Shown here: positions 1 to 10,665 of the stretch, in pieces
How positions within the stretch are numbered: position 1 is the first letter of the stretch
Layout: each line of letters opens with the position of its first letter
From: Nematopogon swammerdamellus
Taxonomy: Eukaryota > Arthropoda > Insecta > Lepidoptera > Adelidae
Reading direction: 5' to 3'
Length of the DNA stretch: 64,000 bases
Assembly (NCBI GenBank): GCA_946902875.1
Contig: OX336349.1
Location: forward strand, 10,129,891 to 10,193,890
The notes under the pieces: model-generated
Told to the model about the DNA's origin: nothing
What the model saw: the letters and a program-made list of their open reading frames with translations, nothing else
Databases searched by the model: none
Program-made: the position numbers and the translations under genes

Positions 1-480
1 ATTTTATATGTTTGTGTATAAGTACCTATGGTTGCACTCACTCACAATTTAAGATTACTCAACTTGTGGTATTGCATGTGTCTCGTATTGTTTGTCATGT
101 ACATCTTATTAAATCTATTGGTACTGACGATTTAAAAGAAGTTAGTAAATTAAGTCTTGTTATAAATGTAAAAAGAAACTCACCAACCTATACTCAGATT
201 TCATTGTGCCTACTCATGGAATCCACTTATCATAACAAATACCGCAACTTACTAATCATGGAATCACTCCTAAAATTGCAATTATTACAAGTAATTCAGA
301 AAATATTGCTTGCCATTCAATACATTATTAGATGTGTACTACTTACAGCCATATGCCTTGAAATGGAACACTATAATATTACTACTTATATTATTATACC
401 AATTTCAACTGAAACTATCAGTTTTACCATCGAACTGTCAATTACTAAAATTACCAAACTGACTATCACCAGAATAATGA
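1..480 (+). pseudogene. degenerate ORF1 / upstream region of non-LTR retrotransposon
   Basis: This is the sequence directly upstream of the endonuclease/reverse transcriptase frame. No frame reads as a normal ORF1. A 164-codon frame at 12-506 is open, but its composition (Ile, Leu, Thr) is not that of a gag-like protein. A second frame gives Asn/Tyr/Gln-rich stretches broken by many stops near 300-480, which could be the tail of a decayed ORF1. I infer a broken ORF1 from position only. The element continues off the left edge, so the true 5' end is not visible. Confidence 0.35.
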
Positions 481-543
481 AATCTCGCCTTAAAATTCAA
501 TTTTAATGAAGATATTGAAAATGACATTGAAAATATCGATGTC

Positions 544-3459
544 GTGAATACCCACATAACTCATTTACCGGAAGACTGTAAAAACAAGATACCCAAAAAA
601 ACCAAGATTAAAACTATTACAATAAATATTAGGAGCATCAACCGTAACTTTGATCATCTGGTGGTATTGCTTAAACGACTAGATATAGTTTTTGACGTAA
701 TCATTTTGACAGAATGTTGGCTAAATGCACAGACTCTCATACCCTGCCTAGAAGGTTATGCCTCCTTTCATACATCAAAAAACAAAAACAAAAGTGAGGG
801 AGTGGTAATTTATGTACATTCTAAACACTCGGTTTCAATAAGCGAACCCAACCTTCAGGACGCTAATTGTCTCATAACTGAATTTTCCGATAAAACAGTT
901 CTGGTTTCCATATACCGATCACCGCGATTCAATTGTATTGACTCTTTCCTCGACTCGTTAAATGAAACACTTACCATATTAAGTTGCAGGGATAATTTAA
1001 TTCTAACGGGCGACATGAACATTAATATAAACTATACTAACAAAGATCACCGGGCAGAGAAATATCTCTGCCTAATTGCTGAACATGGACTTCTCCCAGC
1101 CATAACGCAGCCAACTAGGGAAACGGCCTGTTTGGATCACATCATGGTTAGAAGTAAGGATAGTATAGAATCCTTGATCTGTCAAACGTCTATAACGGAT
1201 CACTATCCTATTATCCTGTGCCTAGGTAATTATAGAGATGTGAAATCACAATGCCGTAAGGTCAAAATTGTAGAATACAAAGCGATTGCGACTTCACTTC
1301 AGAACTATAACTGGAACAGAGTCACAGAATGCAACAATGTTGATGTAGGTATTGAAATACTTATAAACATATTAAAGGATCATATCGATGCTAATACTAC
1401 TACACGAACGGTTCCAAGATCAAAAAATAACCTCAAAGGCTGGATTACACCTGGGCTTATTAGATGCCTCAAAAAACGTGATCGACTACACAAACAAGCA
1501 AGGAAAGATCCCCTAAACTTCGAATTACAAAGGAGATACAAATCATATAGGAATGTATGTGATCGAGCAACCAAGACGGCCAAGAATAGATATATGGAAA
1601 AGGAACTACAATCAAATATAAATAACTCTAAAAAACAATGGGAACTTATAAAAAAAGCAGCCTATTTGCCAGGTAAATATAGTAAGTCATCTTCTGATTT
1701 GATTGTAGACGATGATCCATTAACCTCGGCGAACTCTGTGAATAATTACTTTGCAAATGTTGGCGTATCAAAGGCTAAAGATAACCTGGATAACCTGAAA
1801 AGAACTGAAGAAGAACTGGCTAATACTGTGCACAGCTCTTGTTCGCTGTTGCACTCTTTTTTCTTAGCTCCGACCAACCAAATCGAAGTTGGAAAGATCA
1901 TAGACTCGCTCAAAATAACAAGTGCAGGAGGTTGGGATAATATCAGTTCTATGCTTATACGAGAAACCAAACAATCTCTACTGGAACCACTCACATACAT
2001 CATAAACTTAAGTCTCTCTTCTGGCGTTTTTCCACGGGCGCTGAAGAAGTCAGTTGTAGTACCTATTCACAAAGCTGGGGACAAGACGATCGCTTCTAAC
2101 TACAGACCTATTTCACTGCTATCAACTTTTTCCAAAATCTTGGAAAAAATTGTTAAAGAACGACTAGTAGAATATCTAGAAAAACATGATTTACTATCAA
2201 ATAACCAGCACGGATTTCGACACAAAAGGAGTACTGAAGATGCAGTAGGTAGGCTTGTAGATTGCGTTAGTGGAAGTTTGGACCAAGGAGAGCGATGCCT
2301 TGGCCTCTTCTTAGACCTAGCCAAGGCATTTGACACCGTATCCCAAAAAATATTGCTAAGAAAAATGGAAATGCACTACGGTATCAGAGGCGTGCCATTA
2401 GAGTGGTTTAGCAGCTACCTCAATGAACGAAAGCAATGCGTCAGAATAGGTGATGTGGTGAGTAATGAGGTACCTGTCAATTTTGGCGTACCACAGGGAA
2501 GCGTCTTAGGACCAGTCCTTTTTATCATGTATATCAATGAGCTATGTGAAAAAATTATCCCCAACTGTAAAATTTTTACGTTCGCCGACGACACAGCACT
2601 CATTTTCACTGACAAAACCTGGGATGATGTCTACAAAAAAGCAGAATCAGGGATGAAAATCATTAAGAAGTGGTTGGACGTCAACTTACTTACATTAAAT
2701 GTTCAAAAAACTAAACACTTAGCTTTTAGTATAAACCGTTCTACCTCGCCTGATGAGCAGTATAAACTACACTTGCACACATGTCCAGAAGGCAACAGTA
2801 TCCGACATACAGTGTGCAAGTGTACAGAAATTGCTAGAGTTAGACATGTACGATATCTTGGAATAATTATAGATGACAATATTAATTGGGATGTCCACAT
2901 CGAGGAACTTTCTAACAAGACACGCAAATTGATCTATGTATTTAAACGCTTACGCAATATACTCACCGTTGATACTCTACGTGCTGTGTACTTAGCTCTT
3001 TGCCAGTCTCGACTGACCTATTGTATATCGTCCTGGGGTGGTGCGGCAAAAACCACACTGCTATCAATTGAGAGAGCTCAACGAGTAGTACTCCGTGTCA
3101 TGATGAAGAAACAGTTTCGGTATCCTACATATGATCTTTTAAATGAATGTCAGGTTCTAAGTATAAGAAAGCTGTTTATAGCAAACATAGTAATAAAATG
3201 CCATACTCTAATAAGCACGGTGAAAGATGAGGTAAGAACTAATAGCACTCGCTTTTCTCACCTTTTGCATGTGCCTGCAACCAGAACCAAAATGGCACAA
3301 CGATTTAGAATGTTTCTCGCTCCTTTTATATACAATAAAATTGACAAGCAATATAACACACATGCAATGACACTCACCGAATTGCGCAGTCTTGTAAAAG
3401 CTGTACTGATGAAGTATGACTATGAGGAAACGGAAGTCATGCTTGCGGTCATGCAGTAA
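544..3459 (+). CDS. non-LTR retrotransposon ORF2: AP endonuclease plus reverse transcriptase
   Basis: The frame encodes 971 residues from 544 and is open from 481, after a TGA at 478-480. The N-terminal third is an APE-type endonuclease: NIRSINRN near residue 28, LTECW at 55-59, GDMN near 157 and a terminal TDHYP near residue 217. The reverse transcriptase follows, with the fingers motif DKTIASNYRPISLL, the FLDLAKAFD catalytic aspartate motif, GVPQGSVLGP and the FADD active-site box near residue 680. A thumb and C-terminal region follow, ending in a single stop. The organisation fits the CR1/Jockey group; the clade is not certain. There is no in-frame ATG near the start: codon 544 is GTG and the first ATG is at the endonuclease GDMN motif. 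Either initiation is unconventional or the start was lost. Target-primed reverse transcription in the nucleus is the family role. Confidence 0.9.
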   Translation: MNTHITHLPEDCKNKIPKKTKIKTITINIRSINRNFDHLVVLLKRLDIVFDVIILTECWLNAQTLIPCLEGYASFHTSKNKNKSEGVVIYVHSKHSVSISEPNLQDANCLITEFSDKTVLVSIYRSPRFNCIDSFLDSLNETLTILSCRDNLILTGDMNININYTNKDHRAEKYLCLIAEHGLLPAITQPTRETACLDHIMVRSKDSIESLICQTSITDHYPIILCLGNYRDVKSQCRKVKIVEYKAIATSLQNYNWNRVTECNNVDVGIEILINILKDHIDANTTTRTVPRSKNNLKGWITPGLIRCLKKRDRLHKQARKDPLNFELQRRYKSYRNVCDRATKTAKNRYMEKELQSNINNSKKQWELIKKAAYLPGKYSKSSSDLIVDDDPLTSANSVNNYFANVGVSKAKDNLDNLKRTEEELANTVHSSCSLLHSFFLAPTNQIEVGKIIDSLKITSAGGWDNISSMLIRETKQSLLEPLTYIINLSLSSGVFPRALKKSVVVPIHKAGDKTIASNYRPISLLSTFSKILEKIVKERLVEYLEKHDLLSNNQHGFRHKRSTEDAVGRLVDCVSGSLDQGERCLGLFLDLAKAFDTVSQKILLRKMEMHYGIRGVPLEWFSSYLNERKQCVRIGDVVSNEVPVNFGVPQGSVLGPVLFIMYINELCEKIIPNCKIFTFADDTALIFTDKTWDDVYKKAESGMKIIKKWLDVNLLTLNVQKTKHLAFSINRSTSPDEQYKLHLHTCPEGNSIRHTVCKCTEIARVRHVRYLGIIIDDNINWDVHIEELSNKTRKLIYVFKRLRNILTVDTLRAVYLALCQSRLTYCISSWGGAAKTTLLSIERAQRVVLRVMMKKQFRYPTYDLLNECQVLSIRKLFIANIVIKCHTLISTVKDEVRTNSTRFSHLLHVPATRTKMAQRFRMFLAPFIYNKIDKQYNTHAMTLTELRSLVKAVLMKYDYEETEVMLAVMQ

Positions 3460-4245
3460 TCTAAATTATACTAAAATATACAAAATGACATAAAGTGTGC
3501 TGATCATTTTAACTATTAATATAAAATTGTTAATAGAGAAATACTAACTATACTCAAACAAACACAAATCCATATCAATTTCCTTCAATACATATATACC
3601 TGTACATTCCACGGAAGCACATACTACTAAACTTAATAATAGACGATGTATATTACTATTTTACTACTGAATGGCACTCACCATATATATACATTAATTG
3701 CAGTTATATACTTACTTGCTTATCTATTTACATACTTACTAATTAATTGTATAGAATATACATATAACAAATACAAATACATATACATACATGTAATGTC
3801 ACACGTGTGTACATATACATATTAAGAAAGAGAGGGAATGGGAAGAAGTGCCTAGTGCCTGATCTGTGGTGATCTGCCATTCTTTGACGGTCGCCGACAA
3901 ATGGACCTAGCAACAGCAATTCGATATTTGTGATGTGGAGATATTCATGAAAGTGAGGGTACTCAGAGAGTTGTTAAATTTAATGTATAAATGACGGTTT
4001 AGTGTTGGGTTTATTAATGTTGCATAGACGACTTTTTGTGCTTGTAGATAGTTTAACAAACATTCATTGTAGTAATGTATAAATCTTTGTATAAACAATG
4101 TAACTATATAGGAATAAATTAGTACTTATATATCTGTTGCTCATGAAGCAGCCGCAAGGCCAGTTTGGGCGATAGCTATTGCTTTTACATTGTAATGCAA
4201 AATATATAATAAACTTTTTGAACTTTTTGAACTTGAACATATATA
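3460..4245 (+). mobile_element. 3' untranslated region and tail of the non-LTR retrotransposon
   Basis: AT-rich sequence follows the ORF2 stop with no further coding. It ends in AATAAA at about 4206 and short tandem TTTTTGAAC units (4212-4236), the simple-repeat tail typical of CR1/Jockey-like elements in place of poly(A). I take the 3' boundary as about 4240. Confidence 0.6.
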
Positions 4246-5314
4246 CATAAGTATGTATAAAAGTACCTAGTGTTACCCACACTAGAAGCTCGGGATGGGA
4301 TTACAGGAAACTATGAAACTGCGATAGGCGACGACGTCAAGAGGGTGACGTAGGAGAAAGTTTGGACGAATCCGTTCGATTTATGGCCCCCTTTGAAATT
4401 TACGAGTACAACTTGCCAACGAAAGAAACAGAGGAAATATATTTTATGCCACATTATTACAATGAACATTAAAGTAGATATTGTTACAGAATACTTAATT
4501 TGAAATATTATTTGAAACTGTAATGTCTTAAAAGCCGTCATTGTATCTCATTTATGTTTCTGTAAAATATTTTTAGAGCAATATATTATTTCCGTTTGCG
4601 TAGGTGTACATTCGACAGAAAAACACATGTAAAACATATGTACACTTTTTATACACACTCTTTCACATTTACATATTACATTTCCTTTGAATATTTTTAA
4701 ACAGAATTAACAACCAAGTTTCCACCCACAAAAATAATTCAATTATGGAAACCGCACATAACACCACTAAATCATTTAGGACTCAATACGACCGCGAGTT
4801 TGGAAAATACAAAAATTTTCTAAAAATTAAAACAAAGCCAAAAAACTGAAAGAACTCCGCTCCCACAGGGCGCCGGCGGGGGCGGAGCGGTTACTTGCGC
4901 GAAGTTTGCCGCAAACCGCGAGGGAGCGTTTTCCTATTCCATTTAACATTTCCAGATCGATTCGTTAAATATGCAAAAGTCTAATTTGAAAAACGTGTCC
5001 CGACTCCCAAATCCGTTAATCAGTTAAGCGGTCGGGCTGTCGACGATCGGGATTCTATCCCGACCCGAACGTAGTTCGATTCCGTTTAGCTTTGGGTGGT
5101 GGCAGTCCCTACGTACGTGGAACATATTATTCAGACTGTATTGTGACTCTCATTCGAATACGTTTCCCTCTCTTTGGCTCCGGAAAGTATTGCAAATTCA
5201 GAACCATATTTGACATTCAACAGGTCAACACCACAATTATTATTAACTCTCAGTATAAGTTCATACAAACAAAGTAATTTTATTTTTGAAACATACGGCA
5301 CGGCTTTTCTAAAA
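4246..5314. other. no gene recognised; GC-rich island at 4860-4930
   Basis: Intergenic sequence. The only contrast is a GC-rich patch at 4860-4930 inside AT-rich DNA, which could be a promoter remnant. No coding frame, RNA gene or repeat is recognised. Confidence 0.4.
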
Positions 5315-5613
5315 ATTTCAGTCAGTGTCAGTCAGAGTGTATGCCTCCACTGCTGGACATGGCCGGCCTTCAGCGGTACGGAACCACTACTTTCCGCTGA
5401 CGTACTTATTTGATGTCGTCGTCCCACAATCCGATTTCCTGTCCACTGCCGCCAGTGTAGGACACGGTTACTCCAACGATCGTCGTCTCTGCGGCTAACG
5501 TGCCCAGCCCACTGCCACTTGAGCCTAGCCACCCGGTGTCCAATATCGACTACTTTGGTGCGTCGGCGGATTGCCTCGTATACACACCATATCACGTAGC
5601 GATACGCCATCAC
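5315..5613 (-). pseudogene. RTE-like reverse transcriptase C-terminal fragment
   Basis: A minus-strand frame of 93 codons includes RVARLKWQWAGHVSRRDD followed by W-rich sequence and GRRHQ. This is the conserved C-terminal block of RTE-type endonuclease/reverse transcriptase proteins (known pattern KLKWQWAGH then RW, VGRP). The end, HVQQWRHTL, corresponds to the usual terminus of that protein. Everything upstream is missing, so it is a dead 5'-truncated copy. The family is recognised from memory of the motif. Confidence 0.75.
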
Positions 5614-6304
5614 GTTTATAAAATTTCATCGTCTTTTTATATTGTTAAAAGACACATAAAATGTATTTGATGAGTTGTTTGTGTACGTGTATGTGTGTAT
5701 GCAGTTTTAAGATCTTAATTTAAACTACAAGTAACTTACATTTCTCATTTGAAGTAGCACTTTATAATAAGTGGTTCTGTCTGAATTAATTTTAATACGA
5801 CTAAGCGAAGTATTGCAATTGCTTTCAAAATATATTTCCAGGATTCCGCCCCCGATGTTCAATGAGTCAATTCCTCCTTTCAGCGATCGCCCAATGAACG
5901 ATAGAGCAGAATTGCCACAAGCAGGTACAAATTCTTATCTAAGTGTAATTCAGACGCGGCGCACCTCAGGCCCGAGAGAAATCCGCAGACCTATTATCCT
6001 AATTAAACTGAAGACCGGCTCCGACAGAATATCTTGAATCTTTTTCGACAGATTAAATCTGCTCGTCGGAGGACTAACTCGTAAAGGGAAGGAGCGCTCC
6101 CATTTAAAGGATTTAGTGGAAGTCGTCTTAGTGTAACTATCGCAGTTAGTGGCGGGACTACGCGAGGAGACGGCGAGGCAGGATATTGCTTCTTGGTTTG
6201 ATGGAGCTGTGGTCGCGGAGGCCTTGATTTGATTACGAAGCGGTTTTCTTTGTGAAATACGGCCTCGGGTTGTAAAGCATACATAATTAAATGTTCTATG
6301 CAGC
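5614..6304. other. no feature recognised
   Basis: About 690 bases with no convincing coding frame, RNA or repeat. Short frames at 5771-6037 (+) and 6003-6284 (-) lack any recognisable motif. Confidence 0.4.
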
Positions 6305-6640
6305 TTCTATAGGTGTAGTGCGGATTCCACGTTAAACTGTAGGCTAAACCCTATAGTAAGGTAAGGGAATGGCCCTTACCTTATTAGGGTTTAACCCGTC
6401 CTTGTTGGTACCACCGCACTGAATGCAAAGTGATTCGAAGCGGTTATGTAAATAGTTATTGTTTTCTATCCAGCTCAGTGTAGCCAGCACGACCAAAGAC
6501 GAGCACTGACGTGGCACCGACTGGCTAGTGTATCAAGGTGTTATGGACTGAGATCACGGATGTAGTAGGTGATGTAGACAACCATGTCAGGTGCTCACAC
6601 AAGGTACCTACGAAAACCTATACGAAGTAACTAGGTATAA
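6305..6640 (+). repeat. SINE copy 1, body only (family with copies at 13474 and 58735)
   Basis: It matches two other loci over the block containing GTTGGTACCACCGCACTGAA, then a TATGTAAATAGTT segment, the CAGTGTAGCCAGCACGACCAAAG block and a GTGTTATGG...ATCACGGA tail. The 5S-like head of the 13474 copy is missing. A quasi-palindrome at 6345-6400 (CCTATAGTAAGGTAAGGG against CCCTTACCTTATTAGG) replaces the region that differs from the other copies. Confidence 0.75.
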
Positions 6641-8149
6641 ACTGTAGTCAAATGACGCCTATACATTTTCAACTCAAGCTAACTTTCAAATTTAAATATT
6701 AAAATATGTCACGAAGCGAAGAGACAAAACGTTCAAAGTAACAACACAAAATAACGTCATTATTGAATTATTTCAACGTCAGTGTGTCGATAATGACTTA
6801 ATGACGCCATCTACCGACAGCTTGTGACATGTAATGGCGGACGAGTTTATACTGTCCCATGAGAATTTTTAATCGCATGATCATGCCTCAATACAGAATT
6901 TGTCCATTTTAAAAACGCCCGCCCTCAATGGGCGCAGGTAACTAGTTTATTGTGACTCTTTGTGGATAAAATGTGACAATATACAGGGATTAACACTGTC
7001 CGATAGCATAGACGGGGTGACCTGGAATTTGCTGCACCAATGTGAATTCAAAGCACCTTCCACTACACTATTTTCCATTCGTAACTTGAATGAATGGATA
7101 AAATCATTCAAACGTATGTATTATTGAGAGCAGAATGTAATTACATCAAAGGAATATGAACTAGCAAACATAGTGGCATGTAAACTAACGGAGGCATTAT
7201 TCTTTCATCCTTGGGTGTGAACGTAACATGTTAAATCTCCAAGACGCATGGAAACGGCGCGGAGATCACGTTGTACGGTGTATGTATTTCGCAGTGTCGT
7301 CGATAAATTTATGAGATGCCATCTCTATTGATAGCGGGCAAACGAGCTTCTTCCTTGTTATCTCCCTCTGACGTTGAGACTGCATTGTTGTCTGTAACAT
7401 CGCCGGCCCGGAAGCGTGTTAGAAGAATATGCATTGCTTCAACGCTGTACTTCTATATAATAGGAGCATCTCATCATCACACATTTATTGTTCAACTGTT
7501 ACGGAACAATTTGTAAAACATTTCAAATGTCAAGCATTAGGTACAGCTCTATTGATACAGATCTGTTGGTTTGATGCCTATCTAGAAGCTCCAAAGTCAT
7601 GATATTTGTAAAAACCACACACAATAACCACATGAAATTAAAACCTTATACATAATTAAGCTTTCACATTACCATTTTAGTTTCAGCTAGTAAGAATATT
7701 AATGTTTTACAAGTAAGGCTGAATACAACCATGATGTAGCAATTAAATCAGTATGTTAGTTCGTATGAAGTATGTTTTGCTAATACACAGTTTGCTAAGG
7801 TGCGAGTCTCTGTGTTGTTTATGGCGTGAATTATATCAGCAGAAACTCGTCCGAAATACATAACTCAGCTGCTTTGCAAATAGGCTCTGAGCTTTCTTGA
7901 CATTTATTTAGTAAATTTGTTTATCTCACGGTAATTTCTAATAAATAATAATACGACTATTGAAAAATTTGTTGGCAAGTAGATAAAAAAAATCAAAGAA
8001 ATTGTTATATTTGAAAACAAAAAAAATACTTGTATTGATACTCTCGTACATTCCGACCGAAAAAATTCCTAATCGATTTTTATTAAACTGGCCACGCGTA
8101 TTCAATTCAGTCCCCATGATAATACATAATTATGATTATTTCAACCCTG
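6641..8149. other. no feature recognised
   Basis: AT-rich intergenic sequence. Frames of 60-66 codons (7316-7516, 8002-8190) show no motif and no coding bias. Confidence 0.4.
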
Positions 8150-8510
8150 GAACCTCAAATGCCGAGGCTGCAGGAGTAACGCCAGCCTAAACCGTGCGAC
8201 TTGAGGATATGCTGATTTCAATTTAGTATTGTGGGTCTCAAGAAGAGACTTGGCCATTTAACTCCGACTTCTATGGAACTCCTCAGTCTTGATGCTGCAG
8301 GGGTACTGCCTGCACGAAACCGCGAGTCTTTCGATTAAGCCGGTTTTTAAATTAGCATTGCGGATCTCAAGCAGAGACTGAATCACTGAACTTTAGCTTC
8401 CAACTCCTCAGTCCTGATGCTGGAGTGGTACAACCTGCCTAAACCGCGCGACTTGGGGAGCTGCTGGTTTAAAATTAGTATTGTGAGTATCAAACAGAGA
8501 CTTGACCGTG
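8150..8510. repeat. three degenerate tandem units of about 126 bp
   Basis: Marker strings recur with regular spacing: CTGCAGGAGTAACGCC near 8168, CTGCAGGGGTACTGCC near 8295 and CTGGAGTGGTACAACC near 8420. Each is followed by AAACCG(T/C)G(C/A), an (A)TTAG(T/C)ATTG segment and TCAAG/AA(C)AGAGACT. Three diverged copies of one unit are visible. Confidence 0.75.
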
Positions 8511-8778
8511 AATCGGATAAAAGATGTAATGTGTGGGCGTTCATCCGACTAAAATAAAATCGTTGGGCGCTTTTAGAGATAGGACAATGATACAAAATAA
8601 TAATAAAACAATAGTCGAAGAAGGCAGTCGAAAGCCAGATATGATTTCTAAGTTCAAACAAAGGAAAGTTTTTTACTTATTGCGCCCCACGTTTTTATTC
8701 TAGTCTGATCAAACCCCAGATTGGTGATCCATCATTTAATATTTTCTAGCTCTTAGTACGTCATCGATTGTACAGTTT

Positions 8779-9065
8779 TTAAACCCCCGACGAAAAAAGA
8801 GGGGTGTTTAACGTGTGGGTGTATGTGTGTAAGGATGTGTCTGTCTGTGACATCGTAGCTCCCAAACGGATGGACCGATTTGGATGCGGTTTTTTTTTAT
8901 TATAATGCTGTTTTAAGCGGGATGGTTGTTAGTTATGTTTGTAATCAAGTAAAAAAAATATTGTCTTACAAAGTGGACTGATTTACATGCAGTTTTTTTA
9001 AAAAAAAGCTAAATAACAAATAAAAAAAGAAAAAAGTTAAATCAGAAATTTAAAAAACCCCGACC
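8779..9065 (+). repeat. dispersed CCCCCGACG repeat, copy 1
   Basis: It starts ACCCCCGACGAAAAAAG, has a GTGT-rich stretch, then CATCGTAGCTCCCAAACGGATG and ACCGATTTGGATGCGG. The same order recurs at 16314-16610. I recognise it as a common lepidopteran interspersed repeat but cannot assign its class. Confidence 0.75.
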
Positions 9066-9099
9066 CTTAAAAAGTCTATTTTTTTATTTTTAAATCAAA

Positions 9100-9320
9100 A
9101 TATACGTCATTTCCTCGCAATTATAGTGTAGTAGTCTGTATCGTAAGTACAGCCGCTGGAAATGGCGCAGACCTTCTATGAAAAAAGTTGTAACATACCG
9201 TAGAAGCTCTACGCGGATTACTTCTTGACAGCGCAGACGCTCTATAGAAAATGCATGTAAAATATTACAAAGGCTCTCTACGAAATGGTTGTAACGTGAC
9301 GTACAGCCTTCTAGAGCCAT
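9100..9320. repeat. short internally repetitive stretch
   Basis: Motifs built on GCGCAGAC(C/G)(T)TCTAT(G/A)(A)AAA, AAGTTGTAACATACCGTAG and similar recur three or so times between 9140 and 9315. This suggests an old degenerate tandem duplication. No function is inferred. Confidence 0.4.
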
Positions 9321-9925
9321 CTCCGTAGCTCACAGAAGCGTGTAGAGAGCGAGAAGGAAGAGGGGTGGGGGGAGAAGCGAGGATTGAGTTGCTTTTGTAT
9401 TCACACATCGACGAGTTCGATTTGCAATTTTTATTCAGAGAGCTTCAAGTCGAACTCGGCATTGAGAACTTTCAATAATTTCAGTTAGAATTTTCAGCTG
9501 GTTAGCACAAACACAATAGAGGCGACTATTTGAATTGAGAACCTAATTTTTTTTTCAATATTCATTGTGATCATTAATAGACCTTACAATTAGGTACATT
9601 GGTTGTAACTAAAACCCTAAAAACTTATATTTAACGTCAAGCTCATCAAACACTCCTTTCGATATTTATTTTCACATTTGTCAGGTAATTGTTATTTATT
9701 TAGTTTTAAGTTTTGTTGTTTTATAAGTTATTCCATAAAGTAATATGACTAATAAAAAAACATCTAGATTAGATGCAATATGTTAAACTTTTTGAGCTTA
9801 TTTATAACAATAAATCACACAATCAATATTTTACTTATTGAAATTAGATATTAGATTTTTAGGTTTCCGTATCCCGTACGGAAGCCTCCGCCGTCCGTCC
9901 GTCTGTCCGAGGGCTGTATCTCTTG

Positions 9926-10380
9926 CGGTGCGCCACCTGAAAGCCTTTGTCGTGCCTGCTGTTCCTGCGATCCTGCGGAACCACTCCTTGAAGTGATAAA
10001 TAAATGACGTTTTGGTGGTTTAAAAAAAAAATAACCAGCATCTTCTATATATTAACCCTAACCTAATGTTGAGGCGGTGCATGTCGTTTTTGTTACGTTT
10101 GTATTTCCGAAAATAAAGCTTTTAGGTAGTTATAAAAAAAACTAAAGACCCTAAAAAAATTTAAACACCCTAACATTGCTTAAAAAAGAAAAAAAAAACA
10201 AGAAACATTTTGTGGGATTCGAACCCATGGTCAAAAAGTACAAACCCTACACGCTTACCACTGAGCTAACAAGTTACTTAACCGACCAAACGAATATCGG
10301 CTTCTATTGGTTCGCTCCGGGCGAAGGAGTAGGAGTGAAGGAACAGCAGGCACGACAAAGGCTTTCAGGTGTCGTACCGG
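9926..10380. mobile_element. nested TIR element (455 bp) with 8-9 bp target duplication
   Basis: The insertion is bounded by the direct repeat TATCTCTTG at 9917-9925 and 10381-10389. Its ends are inverted repeats of about 40 bp: left CACCTGAAAGCCTTTGTCGT, matched by the reverse complement at the right, 10345-10371. It has no coding capacity and carries a tRNA-like SINE inside. The duplication length and TIRs suggest a MULE- or hAT-type non-autonomous element; which of the two is uncertain. Confidence 0.8.
10085..10290 (-). repeat. tRNA-derived SINE, copy A (minus strand)
   Basis: Read on the minus strand it has a tRNA-like head: A box TTAGCTCAGTGGTAAGCG and B box GGGTTCGAATCCC, spaced as in tRNA genes. 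An A/T-rich body follows. The same sequence recurs at 26692-26955. The tRNA fold cannot be completed, so this is a SINE head and not a tRNA gene. Confidence 0.75.
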
Positions 10381-10665
10381 TATCTCTTGAACCGCAATAG
10401 GAAGCCCTTTGAAATTTTCACAGAATATGTGTTACTATGGCGAATATAACAACAAATAATAAAAAAAAGAAAATGTTAAAAATTAAGGGGGGCTCCCATA
10501 CAACAAACTTCCGAAAAATCGATTAGTCACACTACTGAATAATAGATGGCGCCACAGGCTTTTATACATTGCATTTTGAAAGACAAAAGATAGGCGGATA
10601 ATAGCGGATAGATACGGAAACCTCCGTGCGCGAGTAAAACTCGCACTTAACAGATTTTTTTAATT

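Larger units (their letters stand above)
9857..10665 (+). repeat. dispersed TTTCCGTATCCCGTACGG repeat, split by a nested insertion
   Basis: The left part (9857-9925) runs from TTTTTAGGTTTCCGTATC to TGTATCTCTTG. The right part (10381-10665) resumes at TATCTCTTGAACCGCAATAG, passes ATAGATGGCGCCACAGGC and ends near CGCGAGTAAAACTCGCACTT. The same sequence without the insert lies at 55816-56402, which shows the interruption directly. Confidence 0.85.

Noticed and set aside
12..506. 164-codon frame as a real ORF1
   Set aside because: No gag, zinc-knuckle or esterase motif; composition follows the AT-rich sequence, and it ends in a different frame from ORF2.
10208..10270. A tRNA gene on the minus strand
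   Set aside because: A and B boxes are present, but the acceptor stem and anticodon arm do not form, and the same sequence recurs at 26815 with a shared tail, so it is a SINE.
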